NCBI RefSeq assembly: GCF_019097595.1
Contig: NC_080720.1
Span: forward strand, 23,384,852-23,448,851
Reading direction: 5' to 3'
Length of the DNA: 64,000 nt
DNA from: Hemibagrus wyckioides
Lineage: Eukaryota > Chordata > Actinopteri > Siluriformes > Bagridae
In this document: positions 11,654-23,458 of the stretch, piece after piece
Layout of the letters: each line of letters starts with the position of its first letter
Position numbering within the stretch: the stretch's first letter is position 1
The notes under the pieces: model-generated
The model's database searches: none
Told to the model about the DNA's origin: nothing
What the model saw: the letters and a program-made list of their open reading frames with translations, nothing else
Program-made: the position numbers and the translations under genes

Positions 11654-12402
11654 TCATTGGTGTTGTTCTCTGCTGCAATAAGACCACAGGAACCTCCCCA
11701 ACTCTTGGTTAAGACATTCAGCTTGGCCGTTAGACTGGGGATGATACCCGGAGCTCAGACTGACGTTAATGCTGTTTGCAGAATGCTTGCCAGACTCGAG
11801 ATGTAAATTGAGGACCTTGATCAGAGATGATATCCTCCGGGAGACCATAATTGCGGAACACGTGGTGAAATAGGGCATGAGCTGTCTCCATGGCTATGGG
11901 TAATCCTTTTAGGGGAATTAACTTGCATGCTTTGGAAGAATGATCAATAACAACCATAACCATGGTGAATTCATGAGAGTCAGGCAGGTCAGTGAGGAAA
12001 TCAGTGGATAGGTGGGACCAACAAACCTTCAGGTAGTTGGTGGCTGGTACGGGACTGGGCGCACATGGCACATGCTTTAACATACCCTTCAACATCAGTC
12101 ATGAGTTAAGGCCACCAGAACTTGTGCCATATTAGCTGAGTTGTGCAGTGAATACCAGGATGGCCTGAGCTGGGAGCTTTGTGGGTCCATTGCATGACCA
12201 GGTGGCATAGTGGGGTTGGAACATAGAGTTTGGTAGGTGGACAGGAAGTTGGTAGGGGTTCTGTGGTGTGGGCCCGTTGGATCTCCTCCATTAAGCTCCA
12301 TTGGATGGCAGCTAATATGACTGAAGGTGGGAGGGTGGGTTTCAGGAAGAGAAGGGGGCCCCAGTGTTTCATATTGCCTAGACAGAGTGTCGGCTTTTCC
12401 AT
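11654..12402 (-). pseudogene. Gypsy integrase remains
   Basis: Overlapping minus frames together cover an integrase. 12402-12106 has the zinc-finger-like end [20 protein letters not shown]. 12095-11766 has [11 protein letters not shown] (first Asp) and [15 protein letters not shown] (second Asp). 11878-11654 has [11 protein letters not shown] (catalytic Glu). All three acidic residues are visible but in different frames, so at least two frameshifts separate them. The family is gypsy integrase with good certainty; the protein is dead. Confidence 0.85.
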
Positions 12403-12732
12403 TCTTAGATCCAGGTCAATAAGGGACAGAAAAATGAAATTGGGTAAAGAACAAGGCCCATCTGGCTTGGCGTGGGTTTAAGCGCCTGGCTTCACAGAGA
12501 TAATCCAGATTCCTATGATCCGTAAGAACTAAGAACGGGTGATGGCTCCCTCCAGCCAATGCTGCCATTCCTCCAAGGCGACCTTCATGGACAATAATTC
12601 ACCCACGTCATAATTTGCTTCAGCCGCCATCAACTTTCTGGAAAAATAGGCAAAGGGATGTAACTTTCCTTTTGACTCCCTGATGTTGGGACAGCACGGC
12701 TCCTATGCCACAATTCGAGGTGTCAACTTCCA

Positions 12733-13728
12733 CTACAAATGGCAGGTTGGGAGAAGGGTGACGGGTGTGGTGAAACTTTGTGTGAGTTTAGTGAAAGCAT
12801 CTCTGGCTAGATCTGTCCAGGTTAGTTTCTTGGGTTTTCCTTTAAGAAGTGATATGAGGGGCCCGGCTATCGTGCTGTAGTTGTGGATGAATCTTCTGTA
12901 GAAGTTTGCAAAGCCTAGAAAGCGTTGTAGTTCTTTGATGTTCATGGGTTCAGGCCAGGTGGCTGTAACTTTAGACTGATCCATCTCCACTCCTTCCTGT
13001 AAGAGCACATGTCCTAGTAAGGTTATGGATTTGCGATGGAACTCACATTTTTCCAGTTTTACATATAGGTTGTTTTCTAGAAGGTGGGAGAGGACAGAAC
13101 GGACATGTTTAACATGTTCTTTGAGGGTGTTTGAATAAATCAGAATGTCATCAATGTAAGCTATGACATAACGGTTGAGCATGTCTCTGGACACTTCGTT
13201 AATGAGGGACTGAAAAACGGTTGGTGTATTAATAAGTCCGTATGGCATGACTAAATATTCATAATGTCCTTGGGTTGTATGAAAAGCGGATTTCCATTCG
13301 TCACCCTCCTGTATCTGAATGACATTATAGGCACTTTGTAAGTCCAACTTAGTGAAGATCTTAGCCCCTTGTAATTGTTCTAAAGCAGCAGATAATAGTG
13401 GAAGTGGATATGGGTAGGGGATGGTGATGGAGTTTAAACCTCTGTAGTCGATACATGGTCGAAGACCGCCATCCTTTTTCCCCACAAAGAAAAACCCTGC
13501 AGGTGCAGGGGAGGTCGATGGACGGATGTATCCGGCCGCGAGAGCTTCCTTGATGTAATCTTCCATGGCCTTTTTTTCAGGAAGAGAGAGAGGATAGATG
13601 CGATTCTTGGGCAGTATAGCATTAGGAAGCAAGTCTATGGCACAGTCGCATGAGTGGTGCGGAATACGTTGCTGAATGTTTTCTGGGAGGTCATGATATT
13701 CTTGTGGAAGAGTTACAATGGACGTCAC
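12733..13728 (-). pseudogene. Gypsy reverse transcriptase, longest intact frame
   Basis: A 331-codon minus frame carries the reverse transcriptase core: [29 protein letters not shown], the catalytic [23 protein letters not shown] and [16 protein letters not shown], then the connection towards RNase H ([11 protein letters not shown]). It ends early at a stop where RNase H should continue. RNase H fragments such as TDHRNLDYL appear in other frames between 12400 and 12700. This is the best-preserved part of the element. Confidence 0.9.
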
Positions 13729-13831
13729 TCCTGGGCTTTTGACAGACGTAGTGAGACATGGGTCGTGGAATGGAGCCGCAGAAACAGGTATTGATACAAT
13801 GGGTCGACCAGTGTTTTAATTCCCCCTTCCT

Positions 13832-14158
13832 TCATGATACATGAGGGTGGTGTTGTTGTAACCACGATAATCCCAAGATGATAGGGTTAGCAGGAGAGGA
13901 GATGATGACAAATGACAGCATCTCATGATGGAATAGTCTTATTTGTAATTCCAGTTGTGTGGTTGGGTGGGTGAGAAATTCTTCCCCTATGGGTTGATCG
14001 TTGATGGTGGTGATGCATAGGGGAGGACTACATGGGACAGTGGGTAAAGGCAGTTCTTTAACCAGGTTGCTGTCGATCAGGTTGACCGGGGCTCCAGAGT
14101 CTATAATAGTGGTGGAGAAGTATTGTGACAGAGTAACAATGATGACTCGACAGGCCAT
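13832..14158 (-). pseudogene. Gypsy aspartic protease
   Basis: The 108-codon minus frame has the catalytic IIDSGAPVNLID motif and, further on, NPIILGLSWLQQHHP, the usual hydrophobic-hydrophobic-Gly end of retroviral-type proteases. Its first residues (MACR) are the middle of gag, so gag and protease are joined directly. Confidence 0.8.
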
Positions 14159-14777
14159 CTCGACTTGGACAGCAGGATTGAGGCCCTCTCAAAACACCGT
14201 CAGCAGAACCGTCATGTTCCACCCAGATTGCGCCATGAGAGTACAGAACTTGATAGCATACTCAGCCACTGACTCAGAGCCTTGGCGTATTTCCAGCAGC
14301 TATACTGAAACATCCTTTCCCCCCACCGGATATTTGAAACCCTCACAAATTAATCCTGCGAAATAGTTCTGAGTTAGTACTGAGGTCTTTACTTGAGGAT
14401 TAGAATGCATGGATGCCCAGTCTAGCGCTTTCCCCATTAGCAGCGATAGCATAAATGCGAACCTGGTAGTGTCTGTCCCGTATAGTACAGGTTGCTGGGC
14501 AAAGAAGTTGTCAGCGATCAGCGGATCCATCAAACTTCTCCAGTAGAGCAAAACGTGGTAACTCACTGCATGTAGGTGGAGTGGGGGCTGGAGGCGCGGC
14601 CTGGTTTTGGGCTTCTTGTTGTAGCTGCTGATTGGTAGCTTTTAGCGTCTCAACATCCACCTGGTAAGCGTGGATGATGACTCCCTGATGCCACAGAGCA
14701 GCTTGCAAATCCACTTGATTCACGCTAGGTGAAGTATCCTGTAAGGCCTCTTCAGAGTCAGGAAGATTGGAATCCAT
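14159..14777 (-). pseudogene. Gypsy gag remains
   Basis: Two minus frames (14777-14511 and 14566-14300) plus sequence to about 14150 give a gag capsid-like region: [55 protein letters not shown] and GLNPAVQVEMACR. There is a frameshift near 14520 and a stop after LLTVF near 14185. The zinc-knuckle tail expected after 'ACR' is absent. The first open frame begins inside the LTR. Confidence 0.8.
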
Positions 14778-15053
14778 TTGCAGATTTATTAGTCAAACAC
14801 GGCAGGCACAATCGTAATCCAAAATAATGAAGCAGAAGTCAAAACCGGAAAAGCAAACACTAAGCAAACAAAACCAAAAATACAACACAGGTACTCTTAA
14901 ATGTGGCGGAAACAGGCAGAGGTCATACATGATAATCCAAACATCGCAGAGGTAATCCAAGGGTTGGTATCTCACAAGGGAACAATACTTCGCATCTAAC
15001 AATGAGTGCACGCTGCTTATATGTCCGTGATAAACCAGGAAGTGTAGTTCCTC
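14740..15053 (-). repeat. 5' LTR of the gypsy element
   Basis: Direct repeat of 10583-10880 with an extra CCGGAAAAG near 14845. Begins TGTAAGG and ends near CCTCA on the plus strand, giving TG...CA ends on the minus strand. A minus-strand AATAAA (plus TTTATT near 14785) is the likely polyadenylation signal. Confidence 0.8.
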
Positions 15054-16047
15054 ATATGTGAAATGATTGAGAAACATTTTAAGCTTTATTGCCATTATTG
15101 TTTGACCAAAGTAAGATCTCATAGACCTATAAATTTTCCCTCATAAATGTATTTTGCATTAAATCTTATATTTTCTTATAGTAATTAAATCTTATAGAAT
15201 CTCATAGGTATATCATTTAAAGCAAGATATTTATGTTCCATGTCAAATTTCTATAAGCAAATTGAAATGTAATAGTTTTAGTTGAAGCTGTATAAATTGC
15301 CTTATATTTAGTCCCCAGTAGGAGCTAAGAAAAGAATATCAATGTACCCATGAATACTCAACAGTTTAGTTCACACAATACTATAGCACTTCTTCTATAA
15401 AATACTCTAAATCAAAAGATGGTGGATCTAAAAAGGTTATGCTTGTTACCCTTTAGATAACACACAATGTAAAGGAATTCAGGGACCTAAAAAAGCAACT
15501 GTTAAGCATAGTGAATGGTTGGGCTATTACACAACAGCCATCAATAAACACTTAAAAAAACAGATGTTACTACCATCTAAATTCCAGAAAAGCAGTTTTT
15601 GCAGAATGCTCTTTTAAGCATTGGTGATGAGGTTTCGCTTGCACAAAAACATTAGGACTTTTCTTGTCTACTAATGTGAACAAGAAAGAAATTTAATAAC
15701 TTTAGGAATGTCGGTGGGAGGTTGAGAGTATAATACCTGATTATTGCTGGGGAACAGAAAATCTTTTCACACATGGAACTTCTGACATACCCTCTGGTGG
15801 TGTCTGGTGGCTCTTTGCTGGTGGGTTCTTTATACCCAGAGATATTTAAAAAAAAAAAAGTCTTACTAAAACTTTCAGAGTGGATCTGCTCAAAAGGTAA
15901 ATAGGTATTTGGAAATTGACACAATTTTGCCTCTGTTTACTACCAAAATAAATTTGAAATGAAACAATCAGGATATCATGTGTGAATAGCCAAAGATGTG
16001 GTCTCTGTTGGAAATGCCCAGGCTGCAGTATTACATACATAGTGTAA
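15054..16047. other. Intergenic, nothing recognised
   Basis: AT-rich DNA between the gypsy element and a local duplication. I see no gene or repeat family here. Confidence 0.4.
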
Positions 16048-16896
16048 AATTGCTTGTTTACCTAGCAAACAACCTAGCAAGATCCCTCTCCAGGTTAGAT
16101 GCTGAATTACAGTTTGGCTGCTGGCACAGCTTGCATTTGTTATGGCTGGCTCAACCACAAGGCTTGAAAGCTCAAAACAAAAAAATAAACTTTCATGAAA
16201 TATTTGAAACAAACTGCAATTTTTAATTTTCTAAAAAAAATAAAATAAAGGATGACGAGAAAAAGGTTTGATTGAATGCACAATATCGTTGTGTGAAACT
16301 GTCAGCACTCTCCCTTTGCCTCTTCCAATCACAAAGCCTATAAATCAGTTTCTATAAAAGAGTCAGCATTGCGGTGCCAAATGTGTACAGTGTGAAACAA
16401 TATAGTGTTAGAATATTATGGCTAGAAGCTTTGAAACAGACATCCATTCAGAAATTGCCACATTGTTGTGTAAACAGTAGTTTGAGAGCATCGTTTGAAG
16501 AAAAAAGTCGTCAAATAATGATGGAAGGCGTGTTAACAGGAGCAAACAGCAGACAATAAAAAAGTTTTATTTTTATACAGTTATGATCAGAAAACTCTGT
16601 TCAGGATGAATAGGATGGCAGAGTGAGAAATAATACTAAGAGTATTGAAGGAACTGGCTGAATGTCATGTACAGAAAGTTGAAACAGATACAGGTGCAGT
16701 AAAGGCTTTTTGTTTTGTTTAAGGGCAGGCAAGTCTGTGTTAGATAAACAAGTAAAATTACTTGTTTACCTAGCAAACAACTTTAGCCTAAACACTGAAA
16801 AAGAGAATTTACCTCAAGATCCCTCTCCAGGTTAGATGGTGAATCTTCTGAAGAGGATTGCAGTTTGGTTGCTAGCACAGCTTGCATTTGTTATGG
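16048..16896. repeat. Dispersed pair of direct repeats
   Basis: About 16048-16146 and 16755-16896 share TTGTTTACCTAGCAAACAAC, GATCCCTCTCCAGGTTAGAT, TACAGTTTGG/TGCAGTTTGG and CACAGCTTGCATTTGTTATGG. The second copy has two extra segments, so the first looks like a deleted version. About 600 bp of unrelated sequence separates them. Source unknown; they may be the ends of an unrecognised element. Confidence 0.75.
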
Positions 16897-17330
16897 ACAG
16901 ACACCGAGAACCAGAAACCAGAACAAAACCAAAACCAGGACATACCAAGACTGAGCAAAAACAGCTTAATGGTGTCAGGTAGCCAAACATTATGGAAGTG
17001 CATGCCTTGGTAAATGGGGAAATACTTGTCAATACATTACAAATATGTGGAAAAATATCAGAAGTTAAATATTAATATATGTCTGCTCACCTATACAACA
17101 AACCTAAAAAGGCCAAAAAATTTCAAAGCTTTAAAAGAAAAGTGAAAGATAAAAATAGCAAACGATTTAAAATGTAAATTTTTTTGGAACAGTAACACAA
17201 AACTGTATAAAGTACTACCAATTCCAAAAGTACTATTCCTAGACTTTCCTATGCAACTTTTTATTTAGCTTGGTAAATATTACATTCATAGGAGGAAATG
17301 GGCTAAATCTTAGCCAAATTGTGAACAATT

Positions 17331-17780
17331 TAATTCAATTCAATTTATTTGTATAGCGCTTTCAACAATGGACATTGTCTCAAAGCAGTTTTACAGAAGT
17401 ATAGAAACAGAGAAGAGAAAAAAATATATAAATTGTAACGTTAAGTAACTATTTTATCCCTATTTAATCCCTAATGAGCAAGCCTGATGCGATGGCAGCC
17501 AGGAAAAACTCTCTGAAATGATATGAGGAAGAAACCTTGAGAGAAACCAGGCTCAGAAGAGAACCCATCCTCATTTGGGTGACACTGGACAGTAAATAAT
17601 GTAAATGTAAATAATGTCCTTTCTACAACAGTAACCAAGGTCTCTTGAGGAACTATGTAGTGTAGTTTCTGAGTTCATTATAGATACTAATTCCATGCTG
17701 TTGCAAGCTGACAGTTAACGGCAGTTCTGTGATGGTGTGATGGAGTCTCCAAGCAGTTCTGTCCACAGCTGTCTCCTGGT
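17331..17780 (+). repeat. Abundant fish interspersed repeat
   Basis: Begins AATTCAATTCAATTTATTTG then TATAGCGCTTTCAACAATGGACATTGTCTCAAAGC, and continues with GGAAAAACTC and GATATGAGGAAGAAACCTTGAGAG. This is a very common teleost repeat of unsettled class. A decayed relative lies in gdf5 intron 1 (56437-56640). Confidence 0.7.
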
Positions 17781-18022
17781 CATTAGTTATATAAATTGTT
17801 CACAATTAATATATATCTAATTAATTAATAATTCACAATTAATATATATAAGTGTATAACAATATGGCTCTAATTTAATATTAAAAACAAAAAACCCTTA
17901 TGAGGCACTGTTTCACTTCCATTTGTTTACTTAATATAATGTAAATTCTGTAATGATGTGAATGTGTTATGGTGTAAATGTAAATTGTTTAATCATGAAA
18001 AGTGTGTGCACCCATGTTGATT

Positions 18023-18255
18023 TGACGTCACTCCGTAAACATGACTGAGATAGTTGAGATTACCCCCATTTGTGGCTTTTACTAGTAGATGGGAATTTCC
18101 AAACTGCAACCTCTGCTCCTACGCAGAAAGAATTTTCCAGCTTATCATAACAACATATCGCCTCCTGATGGAGCTTGTGTGTTACTAAAAGTCTGATCAA
18201 TGGCGATGGCGATGACGTACTTTCGGTGTGACGAATCTGCGTGCGTAGTACGTCA
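18023..18255 (+). promoter_or_regulatory. CRE-like motif cluster upstream of oser1
   Basis: A perfect palindromic TGACGTCA lies at 18023-18030, with TGACGTAC at 18213-18220 and GTACGTCA at 18248-18255. These are cAMP-response-element-type sites (CREB/ATF family). They sit a few hundred bases before the putative first oser1 exon in sequence richer in CpG than its surroundings. The sites are visible; their function here is inferred. Confidence 0.5.
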
Positions 18256-18299
18256 GAACAATGTGCGCTCTTGCAGAGTCACTCTGTATAGTTCGAGTG

Positions 18300-18594
18300 T
18301 AAACAAGAGGTTAGAACAGTCTAGAACTGATACGGATTATAGTTGTGCGAAGTTTAGCTAATAATTATTATACGGAGAAAGGTGTTTATTATATACACAG
18401 TGTCCATTCTGCTACCATTAACTTTTTCAATGTATCAAATCAGTTTAGATACAGTAATCTCTGAGCCTATGATCTAGTTAGCTAGCTAACATTAGCTGCT
18501 AAAGGTCTTTCCTATTATTTCAGCATAGCTTGCGCCATTGGCTGCGGTGGAATGACCAGGCTTTAAAAAGCCTCAAGCCTGGAGTCCTTTAAAT
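18300..18594 (+). other. oser1: Putative 5' UTR exon of oser1
   Basis: The ATG-bearing exon of oser1 starts directly after an acceptor (CTGTTCCACAG, ending 21066), so an upstream noncoding exon is needed. The best donor is AAAT|GTGAGTAAG at 18595, just after a CpG-rich stretch. The transcription start is not determined; the left edge given is approximate. The resulting intron would be about 2.5 kb. Confidence 0.4.
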
Positions 18595-20226
18595 GTGAGT
18601 AAGATGTGTTTAAGCTCCTTGTTTGTTTGTTTATAAGTATAAATGCCAACAAAGCTGAATAATTTGTGTTACCTGACAGGCGTTAGCATTGGGCAGCTAG
18701 CTAGGTTAGCATTTATTCTCTAGCAGATTTTGTTTCTAGAAATCAACAGTTTTACACGCCGATAGCTGATATGAGGTATACAAGATGGCACTTAAAGCAA
18801 AATCTCAAAGAAAAACATGCTATAAACATGCGCTGTTTTAACCAAACATACAGCAAATAAAGCCTGTATATTTAGGTAAGTACCTAGCAAAATGAAGTAT
18901 GTGTAACACAGTAACTTACACAGTAAACACTTACACTTGATTTGCCGAGATAAATATGTAGTAATCTTGCTTCAGCTTAACTGGTTGCTAGCTGATTGTG
19001 CTGTGGCTAACAGCACACGTGGAGGGAATGTTTGGAGTCTTTAAACCGCGGTTCCCGTATTTATTTGGGCAGTGACCCCGTTTAAAAGGACCAAAAATTC
19101 TCTCCGTGCATTTCTGTAAAAATAAATGCACAAGCCACAGAATGCAAGGTACAATGGTTAGAAAACTGCACACATCTCTTCAGAGTTCAATAAAACTAAG
19201 ATAAAATCACAAAAAAAAAACAATAAAATCATATCAGATCCTAAACTTTTAATGTGACTTCGTATAACCTGGCTGCGTAACACCCTTTCATAATCACATT
19301 CAATCTAGTCGTCAAAAGTAATTATAATGCACCTCCTGTCATCACTAAAGTGATTTAGATTAACCCCAAATAAAGGTCAGCTGTCAGGATTTTCTTTTGG
19401 TTTGATTCTACTGATGAATCAATGGACCACAGAGTGCTTATAGGAGACTGGGAACTGGTTATTCCCTGCATGTGTCTGGGATCTCTCACACTCTTCACAT
19501 GTCTGAGCTATGGTGTAGGGTATCTAGATGGAAGCTGTATCTCAAATTAAAAAATAAACCAAACTAAGCTAACATTGTAAAATTCCATGACTATATAAAG
19601 TTGTAGTGAGGTCATTATTTGAAATCTTTTTTTTAAGTCTGGTTCCTCTCTTGGTTGCTTCCTCATATCGTCACAGGGAGTGTGGTTTGTTTGTTTTTTT
19701 TGTTTTGTTTTTTTGGACACCATTGCATCAGCCTTGCTCATTTGTCATTTGTATTCTTTTAATAGAATAATTTTAAAGTTTATGAATTTTAATATTTCTG
19801 TACAGTTGCTTTGAGCCAGTTTCTGTTGTCCAAAGCACATAAATGGCATATAAATTGCATATAGAATATAAATTGGCTTGCTCCCAAATATGCTAGATCT
19901 GGAGCATTTTTTGAAATGAAGAGTGAAATAAAATTGCCAATTGATTCTGTTATCTCAAAACACTAAGTGCTCTGTTACAAGCAAAATAAAATGTTAGTTA
20001 AGGGGTGTGCACACATGCAAACAGTTTTTCTTTTTTACTCCCATTAATGTTTCTCTATTTCCATTTCACTTGAATGTTTGTGATTGCTATATCATATTAA
20101 AGGTAAAAATATATATCTGCAATTTTTGGGGTGTGTCCTAACAAGCCAAACTCATCAAAATCTTGCTATTGTTTACAAAGAAAACACATCATGTGTAAGT
20201 GTTGTACATCAGAGAGAGAAAGCAAT

Positions 20227-20260
20227 GTTTTGTTTGTTTGTTTGTTTGTTTGTTTGTTTT
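20227..20260. repeat. (TTTG)n microsatellite in oser1 5' intron
   Basis: Eight consecutive TTTG units. A shorter run of the same motif is at 63318-63339. Confidence 0.9.
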
Positions 20261-21091
20261 TAACTACACATTTAACAATGCTTTTATGAATCACTGCATG
20301 CAGGTGCACTGCATTCACTGCATATAATGAAAGGACTGGGCTTGTGCATCACAATGTAACAGCCAGAGATTTAGTTGAAAGCGTACATTTCAACTTAGCT
20401 GCAACATACAGCTGTACAGCATACAACTTGATGAATACTTTGATTTGATGCAAACAAGAACATTCTGTGCTTTCTAATGTGGGTTTAGTAAATATGCCAT
20501 ATAATTGACTGTAAATATTGTAGACATGCTTTAGCACTGTTTATGTAAACTTAGTTTGTTAATCCTGTGAGATTTTGCCTCTACACTTTGGCGGTGTTTG
20601 AATTTTAACTAGTGCCACACTATGCACTGCTGCAGGTTACAAGCTAAATTTCACCCATGTGCTGTTTAGATTATTAGATCATTGTTTTATTGTATTTTGT
20701 AGTGTTTCTAGTTAGAATCTATACCATGTCATGCAAATCGTTCGCTGCCATTGTTCTGTGTTTAGCCCACTTTAAGTAACATTACAGCATGATGGGCACA
20801 CTATAAAAAGGTTTAATGTGAGCTGCAAATTAATTATGGTCGTTAAATATTCCAAAAATTTACAATCCAATATTGTCATCTACTAGAGACTTTTTCAGTG
20901 GTTATACTACACTGAAAAACATTTTCTGCTTCAATGTTCCGCAGTAAAAATTCCAGAGTAAACTAAGGTTTCTGCAGAAGTAGGTACATTGAGATTATTT
21001 TTAGGATTTAAGCTTAAGTTTTAGCAGCTGGTAAGTTATACTTTTGTTGCTTTTACTGTTCCACAGCTCTGAGGCCCTGTAAGGCACCACC

Positions 21092-21177
21092 ATGGACACT
21101 GTGAAGACTGGAGAGAAAGACTGTGAAGAAGAAACATTACAGACAGCCTTTAAAAAATTACGTGTGGATGCTGAAAG
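21092..21177 (+). CDS. oser1: oser1 coding exon 1
   Basis: Encodes residues 1-28 and two bases of codon 29; donor AAAG|GTATCT. The exon itself begins at 21067 after the acceptor, giving 25 bases of 5' UTR. Confidence 0.9.
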
Positions 21178-22945
21178 GTATCTTATTAACATTGCTTTGT
21201 TTAAAATGTGTTATATGGAATATCGCATTAAAACACAAAAACATCATGTATCTTCCTTCTTTAGATTACAAATTCCGGTAATCTTTGTGTAAAAACTGTG
21301 TATGTAAATGTAGGGTTTTTGTATAGTGTCTAGAATACAACACTACATGAATCATGATAAATGACTATGATGCATACCAATAATTGAAGGTCTAAGTAGA
21401 CTATGCATTTTTTGGGGAATATAAATTGTGCTTTTTTCCAAACTCATCTTAACCAGAATGGGAGATTCAGTCCTGGTAATGTTGAACAGAAGTTGTGCCA
21501 AAACCAGCAATCCAAACATAACTGTTGGCAAGAAAATCCAAGAGTATTTTCTAAGAAGTAATGATAATAGACTTAGGAAACAGTTTTGGACTTGGAAAAA
21601 TGTTGAGGTTTAACTGTTTGTTTTTGAGAACTGTGTTGTTGTTTTGAGACCTGGCTTGTAGAAAAAGATTTGTTCCTGTATATACGTTATGCTCATTGAG
21701 CGTCTGTGTCTTGCTAGCTCTGTGGCTGCAGTGCGTGTGGGCGAGGCTTTGGCATCCAGAGCCGGAACCCGCGTCAGCACAGATGGAACGAAACCCAAAA
21801 TTACTTCCCCTAAAGAGAACTGGCATGGGTAAGAGTAACCTGCTGTGTGTTATATTCTTGGCTCTAACATAAGGCTCAGTTTATCTGTCTCTCTAACTAC
21901 ATGCATACTTTATAATTCTAACTAATTGAAAATAGTCAGGTGGAACTCAATTTCATTAGGCTATTCTTGATCATTGTATTAAATCCCCTTGTATTAAATT
22001 AGTATTAAATCTTTGCACAAATTACAAATAAAATAGTGAATAAGTGATCCAGTCTGTTATACTTTGCAAAAAAAAAAAAAGTTAATTAATACTACAGTAT
22101 CCTGTGGCACACCATTAAGTGTCACAATCATTAGAAAAGTTGAATCAGAGAAGCTGATTAAAGCATAATGTTTGATGAACATTTAGGTAGAAGCAGTTAT
22201 CTTCCATTAGTCAATGACTAGCACATATGATTTAATCACATTCTTTTTATTGTGCTCCTCCCTTCCATACAGATGCAACCGAAAATCCTCCAGGGGCTTA
22301 ACAAGAAATCAGAGACGGCGAAGGTCCAAGTCTCCCATCCTGCACCCACCCAAATTTACCTACTGTAGCTCTAAAATGCAGTTCAAACACAAAAGCTCCA
22401 CAGAGCTGCAGGATACCAGCACCTCCTTGCTTGTACCTGCTAAAAAGGAGCTTTTGTCCTCTGGTGCCCATTCACCCATCTTTGGTTCAATGGGTTATGA
22501 CTCCAGTATCACTTTGGAAAGCAAGATTTCCCCTCTGAACAGAGTGGCACCCTTTGGCAATGAGAGTAGATCAGACGCAAAGGACGAAAAGACCAACACT
22601 TTAGAGGAGGCCCAATCTCCAGCAGCTGACTTTAAATCTCTGTGCCAGCTCCAGGAGAGTGGTGTTTGCCAGTGCACCAACTGGCAAGGCATGGAGGTCT
22701 ACTCATTCACTGGCCTACGTGATGTCATTTCTGAATGTGAAAGGAAGCTGCCCAGCTCTCCAGATACAGCTCAGAACACCAGAACAGTAAATGCATCTTC
22801 AGTGTCCAGCTCACCACGCTCCTGCTCTGAACAGGCACGAGTGTATGTGGATGACATTACTATAGAAGATCTCTCGGGCTACTTGGAGTATTACCTCTAT
22901 ATCCCTAAGAAGATGTCGCACATGGCTGAAATGATGTACACTTAA
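21092..22945 (+). CDS. oser1: OSER1, oxidative stress-responsive serine-rich protein 1
   Basis: Three coding exons (21092-21177, 21718-21828, 22273-22945) join to 289 residues; human OSER1 is about 292. The N-terminus ETLQTAFKKLRVDA, the central basic KSSRG...RNQRRRRSKSPILHPPKF (likely nuclear localisation) and the C-terminal SPRSCSEQARVYVDDITIED with a tail ending SHMAEMMYT are the family's conserved blocks, in order. The serine-rich middle is the usual variable part. OSER1 is a stress-induced protein reported as a FOXO target; its biochemical role is not settled. The ATG sits in CACCACCATGG, a strong initiation context, 25 bases after the acceptor. All splice sites are GT/AG. No defect seen. 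Confidence 0.95.
21718..21828 (+). CDS. oser1: oser1 coding exon 2
   Basis: Acceptor TCTTGCTAG, donor CATGG|GTAAGAG. Completes Ser29 and runs through GTKPKITSPKENWHG, matching the human TKPK...SWHG segment. Ends in phase 2. Confidence 0.9.
22273..22945 (+). CDS. oser1: oser1 coding exon 3
   Basis: Acceptor CTTCCATACAG. Carries the basic region, the serine-rich middle and the invariant C-terminus. The stop is TAA at 22943-22945. Confidence 0.95.
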
Positions 22946-23390
22946 GCAAATAAAATCATTTTGAGGTACACAGAATTGGTTTAACAATGATGCATATAGT
23001 ATACAGAAAGATTAAAGATAAGCAGTGCAGCATAAATATCATAATAGGTGGGATTGTTTATGGAATATGGGTAGGCATGGAATTATTAGGCATGATGTTT
23101 AAATTGTGGTAATGCTTTTCCAGGTCTTTTCCCCCTCTATTTTTCAGTGTTCCATTGTTCGATAGACTAACGCTCAGAGTGAGATATGTCTACTGTAGGT
23201 TTTTTTTTTTTTGTTGCTGTTGTGCTTTTCTTTTTCCCTGGATTTTTTTTTTCAGGTCCATATGCCATGTTGCCAAAGCTCTGTTGCAGGAATTGCAGGG
23301 TTTGATGTTATTGGTATATGCAAAAATGCCACGTAATCATGATGATCACCTTGTTTTCTTTAAATTGAAATAAATCCCTTCTGTTGTTAA
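22946..23390 (+). terminator. oser1: oser1 3' UTR with two polyadenylation signals
   Basis: AATAAA occurs at 22949-22954, only three bases after the stop codon, and again at 23369-23374 followed by a TG/GT-rich stretch. The second has the better downstream element and would give a 3' UTR of roughly 440 bases; the first would leave almost none. Confidence 0.6.
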
Positions 23391-23458
23391 AATATGGTGT
23401 TGGTTATAGACATTTGTCTATGTTGGTGACTCTTATTCCAAGAAGAGGGCTTGAAAAG

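Larger units (their letters stand above)
10583..15053 (-). mobile_element. Degenerate Ty3/gypsy chromovirus with two LTRs
   Basis: A long terminal repeat retrotransposon in minus orientation. Reading right to left: 5' LTR (14740-15053), gag remains, aspartic protease, reverse transcriptase, RNase H, integrase and a C-terminal chromodomain ending at a TAG at 11024-11026, then the 3' LTR (10583-10880). The order is that of Ty3/gypsy elements. The frame is broken many times and the C-terminal part of gag is missing, so it cannot make its own proteins. CATATG occurs just outside both ends (10575-10580 and 15053-15058) and may be the target duplication, though the exact LTR boundaries are uncertain. 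No tRNA primer site is obvious after the 5' LTR. Confidence 0.85.

Noticed and set aside
22214..22272. Extension of the oser1 last exon upstream to a Met at 22214
   Set aside because: The acceptor CCATACAG at 22272 and the continuing match to OSER1 across the exon junction show this part is intron.
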